A stretch of DNA of 46,792 nucleotides from Candidatus Solincola quzhuomuensis (GTDB lineage Bacteria; Actinomycetota; Geothermincolia; Geothermincolales; RBG-13-55-18), in contig JACVJF010000010.1 of assembly GCA_015711855.1 (NCBI GenBank), forward strand, positions 1 to 46,792. Reading direction: 5' to 3'. Numbering within the stretch: the first letter of the stretch is position 1; the number at the start of each line of letters is the position of its first letter. The notes beneath the pieces were generated by a model, which saw only the letters and a program-made list of their open reading frames with translations, made no database searches and was not told the DNA's origin. This document shows positions 8,326 through 16,187 of the stretch, piece by piece. The position numbers were made by a program, and so were the translations under genes.

Positions 8326-8434
8326 TCTCCTCCCGGCCGTCAGCTTTTCGAGGATATTACCTCTATCATTCCGGGTCCTCATATGATGATTATACGGTGG
8401 GGTCTCCTCCCGGCCGTCAGCTTTTCGAGGATAT
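8326..8434. repeat. Perfect 32-bp direct repeat in the iscU promoter/leader
   Basis: Two identical 32-base copies lie at 8326-8357 and 8403-8434, offset by 77 bases, in the short region between iscU and rarA. On the minus strand each copy ends in the purine-rich ribosome binding sequence GGAGGAGA; the copy nearer the gene supplies the iscU ribosome binding site. The distal copy carries CTGACG upstream of the TATAAT box. The arrangement looks like a local duplication of promoter-leader DNA or a paired binding site. Confidence 0.9.
8389..8394 (-). promoter_or_regulatory. Probable -10 box of the iscU promoter
   Basis: The minus strand reads TATAAT here, a perfect -10 hexamer, 74 bases upstream of the iscU start. 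A candidate -35 (CTGACG) lies 20 bases upstream inside the distal copy of the 32-bp repeat, slightly further than the usual 17. A transcript from here would include the second repeat copy in its leader. Confidence 0.5.
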
Positions 8435-8550
8435 CACCCGCTCATAGGGGTGTCAACGAGACTCCCTACCGGCTGATTGCCTTCTTTCGTTCGGCACCGA
8501 GGCGATCCGCCGGCGCGGATCTCGGTCCTTTCTCCGTAAAAGCACGGGCT

Positions 8551-9930
8551 TCAATCCGCTTCTCCGCCTTCCCCAGACCGCCTCTCGGCATCGTTTTCCT
8601 TGCCGCCGGCATTTCCCGTTCGCCTGCGCTTCATCCACTCCCTCGCCAGCTCGGCTTCTTCCCCTTCTCCCTTAGGTCGGTAATATCTTCTCCCCTCCAT
8701 GCCTTCCGGCAGATATACCTGTTCAACGTGAGCGCGGGGAAAGTCATGCGGATACTTGTAGCCGCTGCCGTGCCCGAGCGATGTCGCAGCGGGATAGTGC
8801 GAGTCGCGTAGGTGGAGGGGAACGGTAGGGGTACTTCCCTCAGCCACCTCCGCATCGGCAGCGGATAGGGCCAGCAGCGCCGAGTTGCTCTTGGGAGCCA
8901 GCGCCAGGTAGAGGGCGGCGTGTGCCAGGTTCAGCCGACATTCGGGCAGCCCTACGAATTCCACCGCTTGGGCGGCCGCGGTGGCCACCAGCAGGGCACG
9001 GCTGTCCGCCAGCCCCACATCCTCGGAGGCGAAGATCACCATGCGCCGGGCGATGAAACGGGGGTCCTCCCCGGCGTATAGCATGCGGGCCAGCCAGTAT
9101 ACGGCGGCATGAGGGTCGGAACCGCGCAGGGATTTTATGAAGGCGGATATGGTGTCGTAATGCGTATCTCCCCACTTATCGTAGAGCAACGCCTTCCGCT
9201 GCGCCGCCTCCTCGGCCACCCGCAGGTCCACACGCTTCCTGCCCTCCTCTCCCTCGGCCAGCAGCGCCGCCGCCTCCAGGGTATTCAATGCCACCCTGGC
9301 GTCCCCTCCGGAGATACGGGCTATGTGATCCAGGGCCCTATCCTCCACGTCCAGTTTCAAATCTGCTAGGCCCCTCTCGTTGTCGGCTAAGGCTCTTGCC
9401 ATTATCTTCCTTATCTCCTCCTCTTTCAGCGGGCGCAGCCGGAAAATCTTGGAGCGGGAAACCAGGGCCGAGTTGACTTCGAAGTAGGGGTTCTCCGTGG
9501 TGGCGCCGATGAGTATGATGGTACCGTCCTCCACCGCGGGAAGCAGCGCATCCTGCTGGGCCTTGTTGAACCTGTGGATTTCGTCTATGAAAAGGATGGT
9601 GCGTCTTCCATGCATAAAGAGGCGGTCACGGGCCTCCTGGATGAGCTTCCGCACCTCGGCTACGCCGCTGGTAACCGCGGATATCTGCTGGAAGTGGGCA
9701 CTGGTCATGTGGGCGATGATGGCCGCCAGGGTGGTCTTTCCCGATCCCGGTGGGCCCCAGAAGATGGCCGTCTGCAATTGGTCCTCCTCGATGGCCCGGC
9801 GCAGGTAGGTCCCTTCGCCCACCACTTCTTCCTGGCCCACGAACTCGTCCAGAGTGCGCGGCCGCATGCGCAGCGCGAGGGGTGCCTCGGCATTCAGCAG
9901 GTTCTCCCTGGCCAACTCGAAGAGATCCAA
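8551..9930 (-). CDS. rarA: Replication-associated recombination ATPase RarA (MgsA/WRNIP1 family)
   Basis: RarA is a clamp-loader-like AAA+ ATPase acting at stalled replication forks. The 459-residue protein has the N-terminal RPRTLDEFVGQ box, Walker A GPPGSGKTT (59-67), Walker [11 protein letters not shown] (Asp116, Glu117), sensor 1 IGATTENPYFEVNSAL, an arginine-finger region (SRSKIFRL), and the C-terminal tetramerisation part with DPHAAVYWLARML and GSGYKYPHDFP. The start is TTG at 9930, preceded by GAGAGGTGG; no in-frame ATG is nearby. The C-terminal tail after about residue 435 is charged and not conserved in the family. Confidence 0.95.
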   Translation of the reverse strand: MDLFELARENLLNAEAPLALRMRPRTLDEFVGQEEVVGEGTYLRRAIEEDQLQTAIFWGPPGSGKTTLAAIIAHMTSAHFQQISAVTSGVAEVRKLIQEARDRLFMHGRRTILFIDEIHRFNKAQQDALLPAVEDGTIILIGATTENPYFEVNSALVSRSKIFRLRPLKEEEIRKIMARALADNERGLADLKLDVEDRALDHIARISGGDARVALNTLEAAALLAEGEEGRKRVDLRVAEEAAQRKALLYDKWGDTHYDTISAFIKSLRGSDPHAAVYWLARMLYAGEDPRFIARRMVIFASEDVGLADSRALLVATAAAQAVEFVGLPECRLNLAHAALYLALAPKSNSALLALSAADAEVAEGSTPTVPLHLRDSHYPAATSLGHGSGYKYPHDFPRAHVEQVYLPEGMEGRRYYRPKGEGEEAELAREWMKRRRTGNAGGKENDAERRSGEGGEAD

Positions 9931-10466
9931 AAGCCACCTCTCGTCTCCCTCGGCTCCTCCTGCATTTAATTATAGAGGCCCAAGGCGACTTACAGCCTTC
10001 AAGCGCATCCCTCGGCCTTTTGCTCCCTTTCCCCCGGTAAGCTCGGCCGAGGCGCGCATAATTCGGCAAAGCCGCCGGGGGGATTCAGTTAAGGGGTTCG
10101 GCAGAAACACCCTGCCCCAGGAAAAGCGTCAGGGCAGAATCCGGTTTGGAGAACAAACCACACCATCGCTCTGGATCAGCTGGTGGGAAAAAGGCGAATC
10201 GGACCCCACCTTGCCGTCCGCGCCGCTATCTTGAACCTGCACCCACGCAGGTGGGTACCTACCGCAGGTCTCCGTAGTCCCCTACCCGGGTTTGGGGCAT
10301 TACGTCCACCGGCGGAAAACGGTTCCCTTTTTCGAAGTGTTGGCTCAAGGATAAACCACGGCGCATAACGCACAAGGTCGAGCCCGATAACTTCTTATAA
10401 ATATTTTATCACAGAGCTCACTCCTGGGCAGGACGAGGGGTTCTCGCGGAAATAAGCGGCGTCCCT
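9931..10466. other. 536-bp intergenic region between rarA and ispH with candidate structured RNA
   Basis: No gene is recognised. The stretch 10077-10207 can fold, as plus-strand RNA, with a closing helix (GGGG and GATTC against GAATC and CCCC) around three hairpins: 10112-10137 (6-bp stem), 10143-10159 (GGTTTG, loop GAGAA, CAAACC) and 10161-10185 (5-bp stem). Further on, 10235-10256 can form either of two overlapping perfect 6-bp hairpins. An AT-rich patch lies at 10385-10412. No match to RNase P RNA, tmRNA or SRP RNA signature sequences was seen. Confidence 0.45.
9969..9974 (-). promoter_or_regulatory. Probable -10 box of the rarA promoter
   Basis: The minus strand reads TATAAT 38 bases upstream of the rarA TTG start. 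The hexamer 17 bases further upstream (GGCTGT) is a poor -35, so the box is supported mainly by its perfect match in otherwise GC-rich DNA and by its position. Confidence 0.4.
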
Positions 10467-11354
10467 TCAGAAAGAAGCCAGCCTTTCCCTCACCATCTCC
10501 ATGATCTCCCTGGGTGTGGAGGCCCCTCCCAGGACGGCCACCTTCTCTACCCCATGGAAGTCAGAGGGATCCAGCTCCTCGGCCGCCTCCACCTTCAGGG
10601 TGGGCTTACCGGTGGAAGCACATATCTTACGAAGGAACTCGGTGTTAGAGCTGTTCCTTCCTCCCACCACCACGACCAGGTCGCTCCGCGCCGCCAGATG
10701 GAGAGCTTCCGCCTGCCTGGCCAGGGTATTCCGGCAGAGGGTGTTGATGATCTTCAGCTCCCTCACCTCTCGGAAAACTTCCGGAATCTCGTTTATCAAG
10801 CCGTCCACCAGGCTCCGGAAGGTGAACAGGTCCACGGTGGTCTGGCCGATCACCCCCACCTTCTTCACCATCCTATCCTGGCCTTCCCACCACTCCTTGA
10901 CTTCCTTGACGCCCTTGATGACCACCGCTTCCTCGTTGACGTGCCCGGTGATGGCCATCACCTCGGGATGGTCCTTGTCCCCTATTATGAAGAGCCGATA
11001 TCCCTCCCCCACCAGACGCATGGCCGCCCTCTCCGCCTTCTTCACCGTGGGACAAGTGGCATCCACGACGAGGGCTCCTTTTTTCCTCAAGATTCCCACG
11101 AGACGAGGCGGGATGCCGTGGGATCTGATGATAACCTTGGCTCCCTCCAGATTCCGATTGTCCCACTCGGAGGGATCGTCGGGAAGGACTTCCAGGCCCC
11201 GTTTCCTCAAACCCTCCACCACCTGGGGGTTGTGAATGAGAGGTCCTATGGTGTAGATGGGCCCCACTCTTTCCGCCAGAGCCTCCTCCGCCGTCCGAAT
11301 GGCCCTTTTTACTCCCGGGCAGAAACCCGCATATTTGGCCAGAATTATCTCCAT
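10467..11354 (-). CDS. ispH: 4-hydroxy-3-methylbut-2-enyl diphosphate reductase IspH
   Basis: IspH catalyses the last MEP-pathway step, reducing HMBPP to IPP and DMAPP with a 4Fe-4S cluster. The 295-residue protein has the three cluster cysteines: Cys12 in GFCPGVKRA, Cys101 in DATCPTV and Cys207 in NTLCRNT. The substrate-binding histidines are His41 (LIHNP), His79 (RSHG) and His129 (KDHPEV). Length matches the short bacterial form. The start is ATG at 11354. IspG and Dxr of the same pathway are about 30 kb away in this window. Confidence 0.97.
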   Translation of the reverse strand: MEIILAKYAGFCPGVKRAIRTAEEALAERVGPIYTIGPLIHNPQVVEGLRKRGLEVLPDDPSEWDNRNLEGAKVIIRSHGIPPRLVGILRKKGALVVDATCPTVKKAERAAMRLVGEGYRLFIIGDKDHPEVMAITGHVNEEAVVIKGVKEVKEWWEGQDRMVKKVGVIGQTTVDLFTFRSLVDGLINEIPEVFREVRELKIINTLCRNTLARQAEALHLAARSDLVVVVGGRNSSNTEFLRKICASTGKPTLKVEAAEELDPSDFHGVEKVAVLGGASTPREIMEMVRERLASF

Positions 11355-11489
11355 CGCCCCTCCATCTTCTCCCGTCGACGTGCCGCAGCCCCACCGTCTA
11401 AGCTATCGGTTCCTCCTCGTTCTCTCTAAAGTTCCCCAAGCCGCTTCCTTCAGCTCATCTTATCTTCCCACTAAGCGGTGGAGACCGTC

Positions 11490-13268
11490 TCAGACAGGAC
11501 GCAGGCGGAGTTCTCCAAGTTGTTCGGGATAGATGGCGTCCGGAGCGCCGGTGAGTGGGTCCGTCCCGGACTGGGTCTTGGGAAAAGCGATGACCTCCCT
11601 TATGGACTCCTTCCCGGCCATTATCATGACCAGACGGTCGAGACCGAAGGCTATGCCTCCGTGAGGGGGAGGTCCGTATTGGAAGGCCTCCAGGAGGAAA
11701 CCGAACTTCTCCCGCGCCTGCTCCTCGTCCAGTCCGAGGATACGGAACACGCGAGCCTGCAGTTCGGCGTCGTGTATACGGATGCTGCCTCCCCCGAGCT
11801 CCACCCCGTTGAGCACCAGGTCATAAGATTCCGAGGTGACTTGAGAGGGATTTTCTTCCAGAAAATCCAGGCACTCCCTGGAAGGAGAGGTAAAGGGGTG
11901 GTGGTTGCTCTTATACCGCTTCTCCTCCTCGTCCCAGTCGAAGAGCGGGAAGTCGGTTATCCAGACGAAAGAGTATTGTTCCCGGGGCCGGGTAAAGTAC
12001 CGTCTTGCGCAGTAATCCCGCAGGCCGGAGAGCACTTCGCCGACCTCCTCTCCCCCGGCGGCCAGGACCAGGACCTCCCCTTCTCCCAGACCGGACTCTC
12101 GCAGGGTTCCCTCAACCTCCTGAGCGGAAAGGAACTTGGCGGCCGGCGACCTCAGGTCCTCCCCCTCGCGCACCATCCAGACCAGACCCTGGGCCCCCAG
12201 GCGGTGCGCCTCCTCCACAAGTTCATCCAATTCGCGACGGGAGGGAGAACGTAAACCCTGGACCCGGAAGCCCCTAATCCTTCCGCCCACCTCCAGCGCG
12301 GACCGGAAGACCCGGAACTCGCTGTCACGATACAACCCGGAGAAATCCCTTATCTCCATGCCCCAACGGGGGTCGGGTCGATCGGTGCCGTAGCGTTCCA
12401 TGGCCTGGCGCCAGGTGAGGCGGGGAAAGGGTCGGTAAAGCTCCACCCCCAGGACCTCCCGGAAAAGGTGGACGAACATCTCGTCCATGAGGGACATGAC
12501 GTCCTCGGGGTCCACGAAGGACATCTCCAGGTCGATCTGGGTGAATTCCGGTTGACGGTCCGCCCGTAGATCCTCGTCGCGGAAACATCTGGCGATCTGA
12601 TAGTAACGGTCGAAGCCCGCCACCATGAGCAGCTGCTTGAAAAGCTGGGGGGATTGGGGTAGGGCATAGAACTTTCCCGGCTGTAGGCGTGAGGGGACCA
12701 CGAAATCCCGTGCTCCCTCCGGCGTGCTCTTAGTGAGGATGGGGGTCTCGATCTCCAGGAAACCGCGGGAGGAGAGGAACTCCCGGACCTCACGGGTCAC
12801 CCGACTGCGCAGGACGAGGGCTTCCTTCAATTCTGGCCTCCGCAGGTCGAGGTACCGGTAACGGAGCCTGAGGTTCTCGTCCACTTCCCTGCCTTCCTCT
12901 ATCTCGAAGGGCGGCGTCCGCGAAGGATTGATCACCGTCACCCTCTCCGCCATGACCTCTACCTCTCCGGTGGACAAGCGGGGATTGACGGCCTCGGCCG
13001 GCCTCTCCCTGACCACTCCCCGGCAGGAAAGCACGTATTCGCTGCGTACCGAGCGGGCCGAGGAATGGGCTTCCCGGCTAAACTCGGGGTTGCACACCAC
13101 CTGCACGATCCCGGTGATGTCCCGCAGATCGAGAAAGATCACCCCTCCATGGTCCCGCCTGGTCTGGACCCACCCGTTGAGGACCACCTCACGGCCCGCA
13201 TCCTCCTTCCTGAGGGTACCGCAGTAGCGGGTCCTCTTTTCCCAATCTCGACCGCCGCTTGCCGCCAT
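11490..13268 (-). CDS. aspS: Aspartyl-tRNA synthetase
   Basis: This is a bacterial-type class IIb AspRS of 592 residues. It has an N-terminal OB-fold anticodon-binding domain (LNGWVQTRRDHGGVIFLDLRD), catalytic motif 2 region (FRDEDLRADRQPEFTQIDLEMSF is the family block; key residues FRDEDLRADR), an inserted GAD domain in the middle, and motif 3 (GLDRLVMIMAG) near the C-terminus. The ATG at 13268 is chosen because GGAGGAGG lies at ideal spacing; a longer frame reaching 13313 lacks this. It follows hisS by about 110 bases, a common bacterial pairing. Whether it also charges tRNA-Asn cannot be told here. Confidence 0.96.
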   Translation of the reverse strand: MAASGGRDWEKRTRYCGTLRKEDAGREVVLNGWVQTRRDHGGVIFLDLRDITGIVQVVCNPEFSREAHSSARSVRSEYVLSCRGVVRERPAEAVNPRLSTGEVEVMAERVTVINPSRTPPFEIEEGREVDENLRLRYRYLDLRRPELKEALVLRSRVTREVREFLSSRGFLEIETPILTKSTPEGARDFVVPSRLQPGKFYALPQSPQLFKQLLMVAGFDRYYQIARCFRDEDLRADRQPEFTQIDLEMSFVDPEDVMSLMDEMFVHLFREVLGVELYRPFPRLTWRQAMERYGTDRPDPRWGMEIRDFSGLYRDSEFRVFRSALEVGGRIRGFRVQGLRSPSRRELDELVEEAHRLGAQGLVWMVREGEDLRSPAAKFLSAQEVEGTLRESGLGEGEVLVLAAGGEEVGEVLSGLRDYCARRYFTRPREQYSFVWITDFPLFDWDEEEKRYKSNHHPFTSPSRECLDFLEENPSQVTSESYDLVLNGVELGGGSIRIHDAELQARVFRILGLDEEQAREKFGFLLEAFQYGPPPHGGIAFGLDRLVMIMAGKESIREVIAFPKTQSGTDPLTGAPDAIYPEQLGELRLRPV

Positions 13269-13378
13269 GTTCCTCCTCCGTCCGCAGGGATCTCCAGGGT
13301 CCTCACCGGCCAATCCCCGGAGCCTATCGTCCTCCTACCGAAAGTTCCTCATAATAAATTGCGTCGAAAAAGACACCG

Positions 13379-14641
13379 CTAGCCACCGTTCCCTCGTGCC
13401 GGGAGGCCACCGATCCTCTCCAACCACCCATCTTCTCCCAGCCTCTCCTGGGTGCCCTCGACCAGGTCGCGAAGGCTATAGTATCCTCCGGTCAGCTCCT
13501 CCTCTCCCAGGATGAGGCAGTAACGGTAACCCTGTCGATCGGCCTCCCTCATCTGGGCCTTGGGGCTTCTATCCATGTGGTCCAGGTCGCATCGCACCCC
13601 TAGGGCACGGATCTTAAAAGCCACGGAAAAGGCCTTTCTGCGGGCATCATCCCCGATGGCCACCACGTAGACCCCGTCCCTCTCACCGCCGTCAACCGGG
13701 GGCAGGGCCTTCAAGACCCTCTCCAGTCCAATGGAAAATCCCACCGCCGGCGTGGGCTCCCCTCCCATCTCCTCGACCAAGTGGTCGTACCTTCCGCCCG
13801 CAGCCAAGGCGTTCTGGGCTCCCAGCTCCGGATCTTGGAACTCGAAGACGGTGCGGGTATAGTAGTCCAGGCCCCGAACCAGCCGCTCCTCTCGCACGAA
13901 ATCTACCCCCGCCTCCTTAAGAAGCTCTTCCACTTTCCGATAATGATCCCGACATCCCGAACAGAGATAAGCCTCCAGGCCCGGGGCCTCACGCAGGACA
14001 TCACGGCACCTTTCGTCCTTGCAGTCCAGCACCCGCAAGGTGTTTTCCTCCGCTCTCCTCCGACAATCCGCGCACAACTCCCTTGTCCTCTCCTCCAGGA
14101 ACGAACGCAGATCGCGCAGGTAGGCGGGGCGGCAGGCGTCATCTCCCACGCTGTTCAAGACCAGTTTGGCGGAAAGGCCCAGTCCAATTAAGAATTCCCG
14201 GCATAGGAGTATCACCTCTGCATCGGCGGAGGGGTGAGGGGATCCCAGGAGCTCCACCCCCATCTGGTGGAACTGGCGGTAACGGCCAGCTTGGGGTCTT
14301 TCGTGGCGGAACATGGGCCCCCAGTAATAGAGCTTCACCGGCAGACCGGACTTTCCCAAGTGGTGCTCCACGAATGCGCGGGCCACGCCCGCGGTGGCTT
14401 CCGGGCGCAGGGTGAGACTGCGTCCCCCCTTGTCCAGGAAGGAGAACATCTCCTTGCGCACTATGTCCGTGCCTTCGCCGATTCCCCGGGCGAAGACCTC
14501 CGTATATTCCAAGACAGGGAGGATTATCTCCCGGTACCCGTAAGCCCGGAACAGCAAGACGCCCTTTTCCACGACCTCCCGCCAGCGCTCGCTCTCGGGC
14601 GGCAGGACGTCCATCATCCCCTTGGGGGCTTTCCATCTCAT
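13379..14641 (-). CDS. hisS: Histidyl-tRNA synthetase
   Basis: The 420-residue class II synthetase opens with the HisRS block KGMMDVLPPESERW, followed by motif 1 (YREIILPVLEYTEVFARG), motif 2 (MFRHERPQAGRYRQFHQMG), the histidine-specific GLDYYTRTVFEF, and motif 3 (PAVGFSIGLERVL). A Cys-rich insert in the middle (CADC, CKDERC, CSGC) is found in several bacterial HisRS. The C-terminal anticodon-binding domain follows. The start is ATG at 14641. It is the gene before aspS in the same orientation. Confidence 0.96.
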   Translation of the reverse strand: MRWKAPKGMMDVLPPESERWREVVEKGVLLFRAYGYREIILPVLEYTEVFARGIGEGTDIVRKEMFSFLDKGGRSLTLRPEATAGVARAFVEHHLGKSGLPVKLYYWGPMFRHERPQAGRYRQFHQMGVELLGSPHPSADAEVILLCREFLIGLGLSAKLVLNSVGDDACRPAYLRDLRSFLEERTRELCADCRRRAEENTLRVLDCKDERCRDVLREAPGLEAYLCSGCRDHYRKVEELLKEAGVDFVREERLVRGLDYYTRTVFEFQDPELGAQNALAAGGRYDHLVEEMGGEPTPAVGFSIGLERVLKALPPVDGGERDGVYVVAIGDDARRKAFSVAFKIRALGVRCDLDHMDRSPKAQMREADRQGYRYCLILGEEELTGGYYSLRDLVEGTQERLGEDGWLERIGGLPARGNGG

Positions 14642-14872
14642 CCCACTCGTTCCCTTTCTGCCGGCTCTCCTTTTTGCTCGGGCCGACGTTCCATTCCTCC
14701 GCCGCGCTCGATTGCTATTCCTTGTACAGGAAATCCATCCCCTCGGTCAATTACGAACGCGGATCGGCGGCGGGCGATCGCCTTACCGCCGGCCGTTACT
14801 TCTTCCCCCTTACCATCTCGCCCCGTTTGCCCTCCCATCCCCAAACAAGCGTCGACAGACCTTTACTCCCCG

Positions 14873-15505
14873 TCACCTCAGGCCCATGAGAAAGGGGTTG
14901 TGCGCCTTTTCCTCCGCCAGCGTGGTCGCCGGTCCGTGCCCCGGCATTATGTGGGTTTCCTCGGGGAGATCCCAAATCTTTTCCCGCACCGAGCGCAAGA
15001 GGGTCTGGAGGGATCCCCCCCGAAGATCGGTGCGTCCGATGGAACCCTGGAAGATGAGGTCGCCGCAAAAGAGGTATCCCGGCAGATAGAAACTCAGACC
15101 TCCCGGGCTGTGACCCGGTGTGTGCAGGACCTCCAGGGTGAGGTCCCCCACTTCCACCGTATCCCCGTCCTCAAGGTAACGGACCTGGTGGGGTCGGGTG
15201 ACCATTACCCCGCCGGCTAAACCCATCAGCCTGGTGCGCGGGCTGGCAAGCGCTCCCGCATCCGCCCGATGTATGTACACCGGAGCTCCCACCGCGTCGC
15301 TCAGGGGTCCGGCTCCGGCCACATGATCCACGTGTCCGTGAGTGCAGAGGATGGCTACACATTCCAGTTCCGTCCGGTTAAGACGGGAGAGTATGGTCTT
15401 TATCTCTCCCGCCGGGTCGATGACCGCGGCTGGAGACCTCGCTCCGGCGGCCAGCAGGTAACAGTTGGTGGCCAGCATCCCCAAGGTCAAGACCTCCAGG
15501 TACAT
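14873..15505 (-). CDS. Metallo-beta-lactamase fold hydrolase (glyoxalase II-like)
   Basis: The 210-residue protein has the metal-binding pattern of the MBL superfamily: THGHVDH (55-61), HTPGHSPGG with the third metal His, CGDLIFQGSIGRTDL with the bridging Asp, and the final MPGHGP. It matches the small glyoxalase II-like hydrolases often found beside hisS and rel in Gram-positive bacteria; the substrate is unknown and may be a thioester. The start is ATG at 15505. A TATGAT at 15551-15556 on the minus strand could be a weak -10 box. Confidence 0.9.
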   Translation of the reverse strand: MYLEVLTLGMLATNCYLLAAGARSPAAVIDPAGEIKTILSRLNRTELECVAILCTHGHVDHVAGAGPLSDAVGAPVYIHRADAGALASPRTRLMGLAGGVMVTRPHQVRYLEDGDTVEVGDLTLEVLHTPGHSPGGLSFYLPGYLFCGDLIFQGSIGRTDLRGGSLQTLLRSVREKIWDLPEETHIMPGHGPATTLAEEKAHNPFLMGLR

Positions 15506-15695
15506 GTTCCCTCCGTAGTTTTGTCCATCAAGAACGCTTTAGATCCTAAAATCATAACCGAAAAACCACCATCGCGGACGAGGAACAAACGCTTCCCGGC
15601 AATTCGCGCCTTAATCCGGTTCCGCCTCGGTGAGGAGCGTTCGCCGTCGGATTTTTCCTTTCCTGCCGATCCTGTGACCAGGGTCCGGAGAGACC

Positions 15696-16145
15696 TTAAG
15701 ACCTCGTCGGAGACTCGACGAGCAGGGTAACGGGGCCGTCGTTCACCAACTCCACTTCCATGCGGGCCCCGAAAACACCCAGCGCGGGCGGAAAACCGGC
15801 GGCGTCGAAGGCCCGGCAGGTCTCCCGGTAAAGCGCCTCCGCGACCTCCGGAGGCGCCGCCTCCGTATAGCTGGGACGTCGCCCCTTGCGCGCGTCTCCG
15901 TAGAGAGTGAACTGGGAAACCACCATCAACTCTCCCCCCACGTCGACCAAGGAGAGGTTCAATCTTCCCTCCCGGTCGTCGAAAACGCGCAGGTTCACGA
16001 CCTTCTGGACTATGTAATCGATGTCCTCCCGACCGTCGCGCACGGAAATGCCCAGAAACACCAGCAGGCCCGGCCCTATGCGGGAAACGACCTTGCCGTC
16101 CACACGAACCGAACATCGTGATACTCTCTGCACAAGCGCCCTCAT
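15696..16145 (-). CDS. dtd: D-aminoacyl-tRNA deacylase
   Basis: Dtd hydrolyses D-amino acids, and Gly mischarged on tRNA-Ala, from tRNA. The 149-residue protein has the start MRALVQRVSRCSV, the substrate-site motif SQFTLYGD followed by KGRRPSYTEA, and the C-terminal NDGPVTLL containing the cross-subunit Gly-Pro region (here DGPVT). Length is normal. It follows rel closely (42 bases), a conserved gene pair in many Gram-positive bacteria. Confidence 0.96.
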   Translation of the reverse strand: MRALVQRVSRCSVRVDGKVVSRIGPGLLVFLGISVRDGREDIDYIVQKVVNLRVFDDREGRLNLSLVDVGGELMVVSQFTLYGDARKGRRPSYTEAAPPEVAEALYRETCRAFDAAGFPPALGVFGARMEVELVNDGPVTLLVESPTRS

Positions 16146-16187
16146 TTCCGGTCCCCCTTTCGGCGTGGACCATTATATCCGGCGGGC

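Noticed and set aside
8302-8382. A 26-codon leader peptide upstream of iscU
   Set aside because: Its ATG lies 20 bases from the nearest ribosome binding sequence, and the frame overlaps the start of iscU with no supporting features.
10077-10207. 6S RNA, RNase P RNA, tmRNA or SRP RNA
   Set aside because: None of the signature sequences of these RNAs was found, and the visible fold is a multi-hairpin junction, not the single long 6S hairpin.
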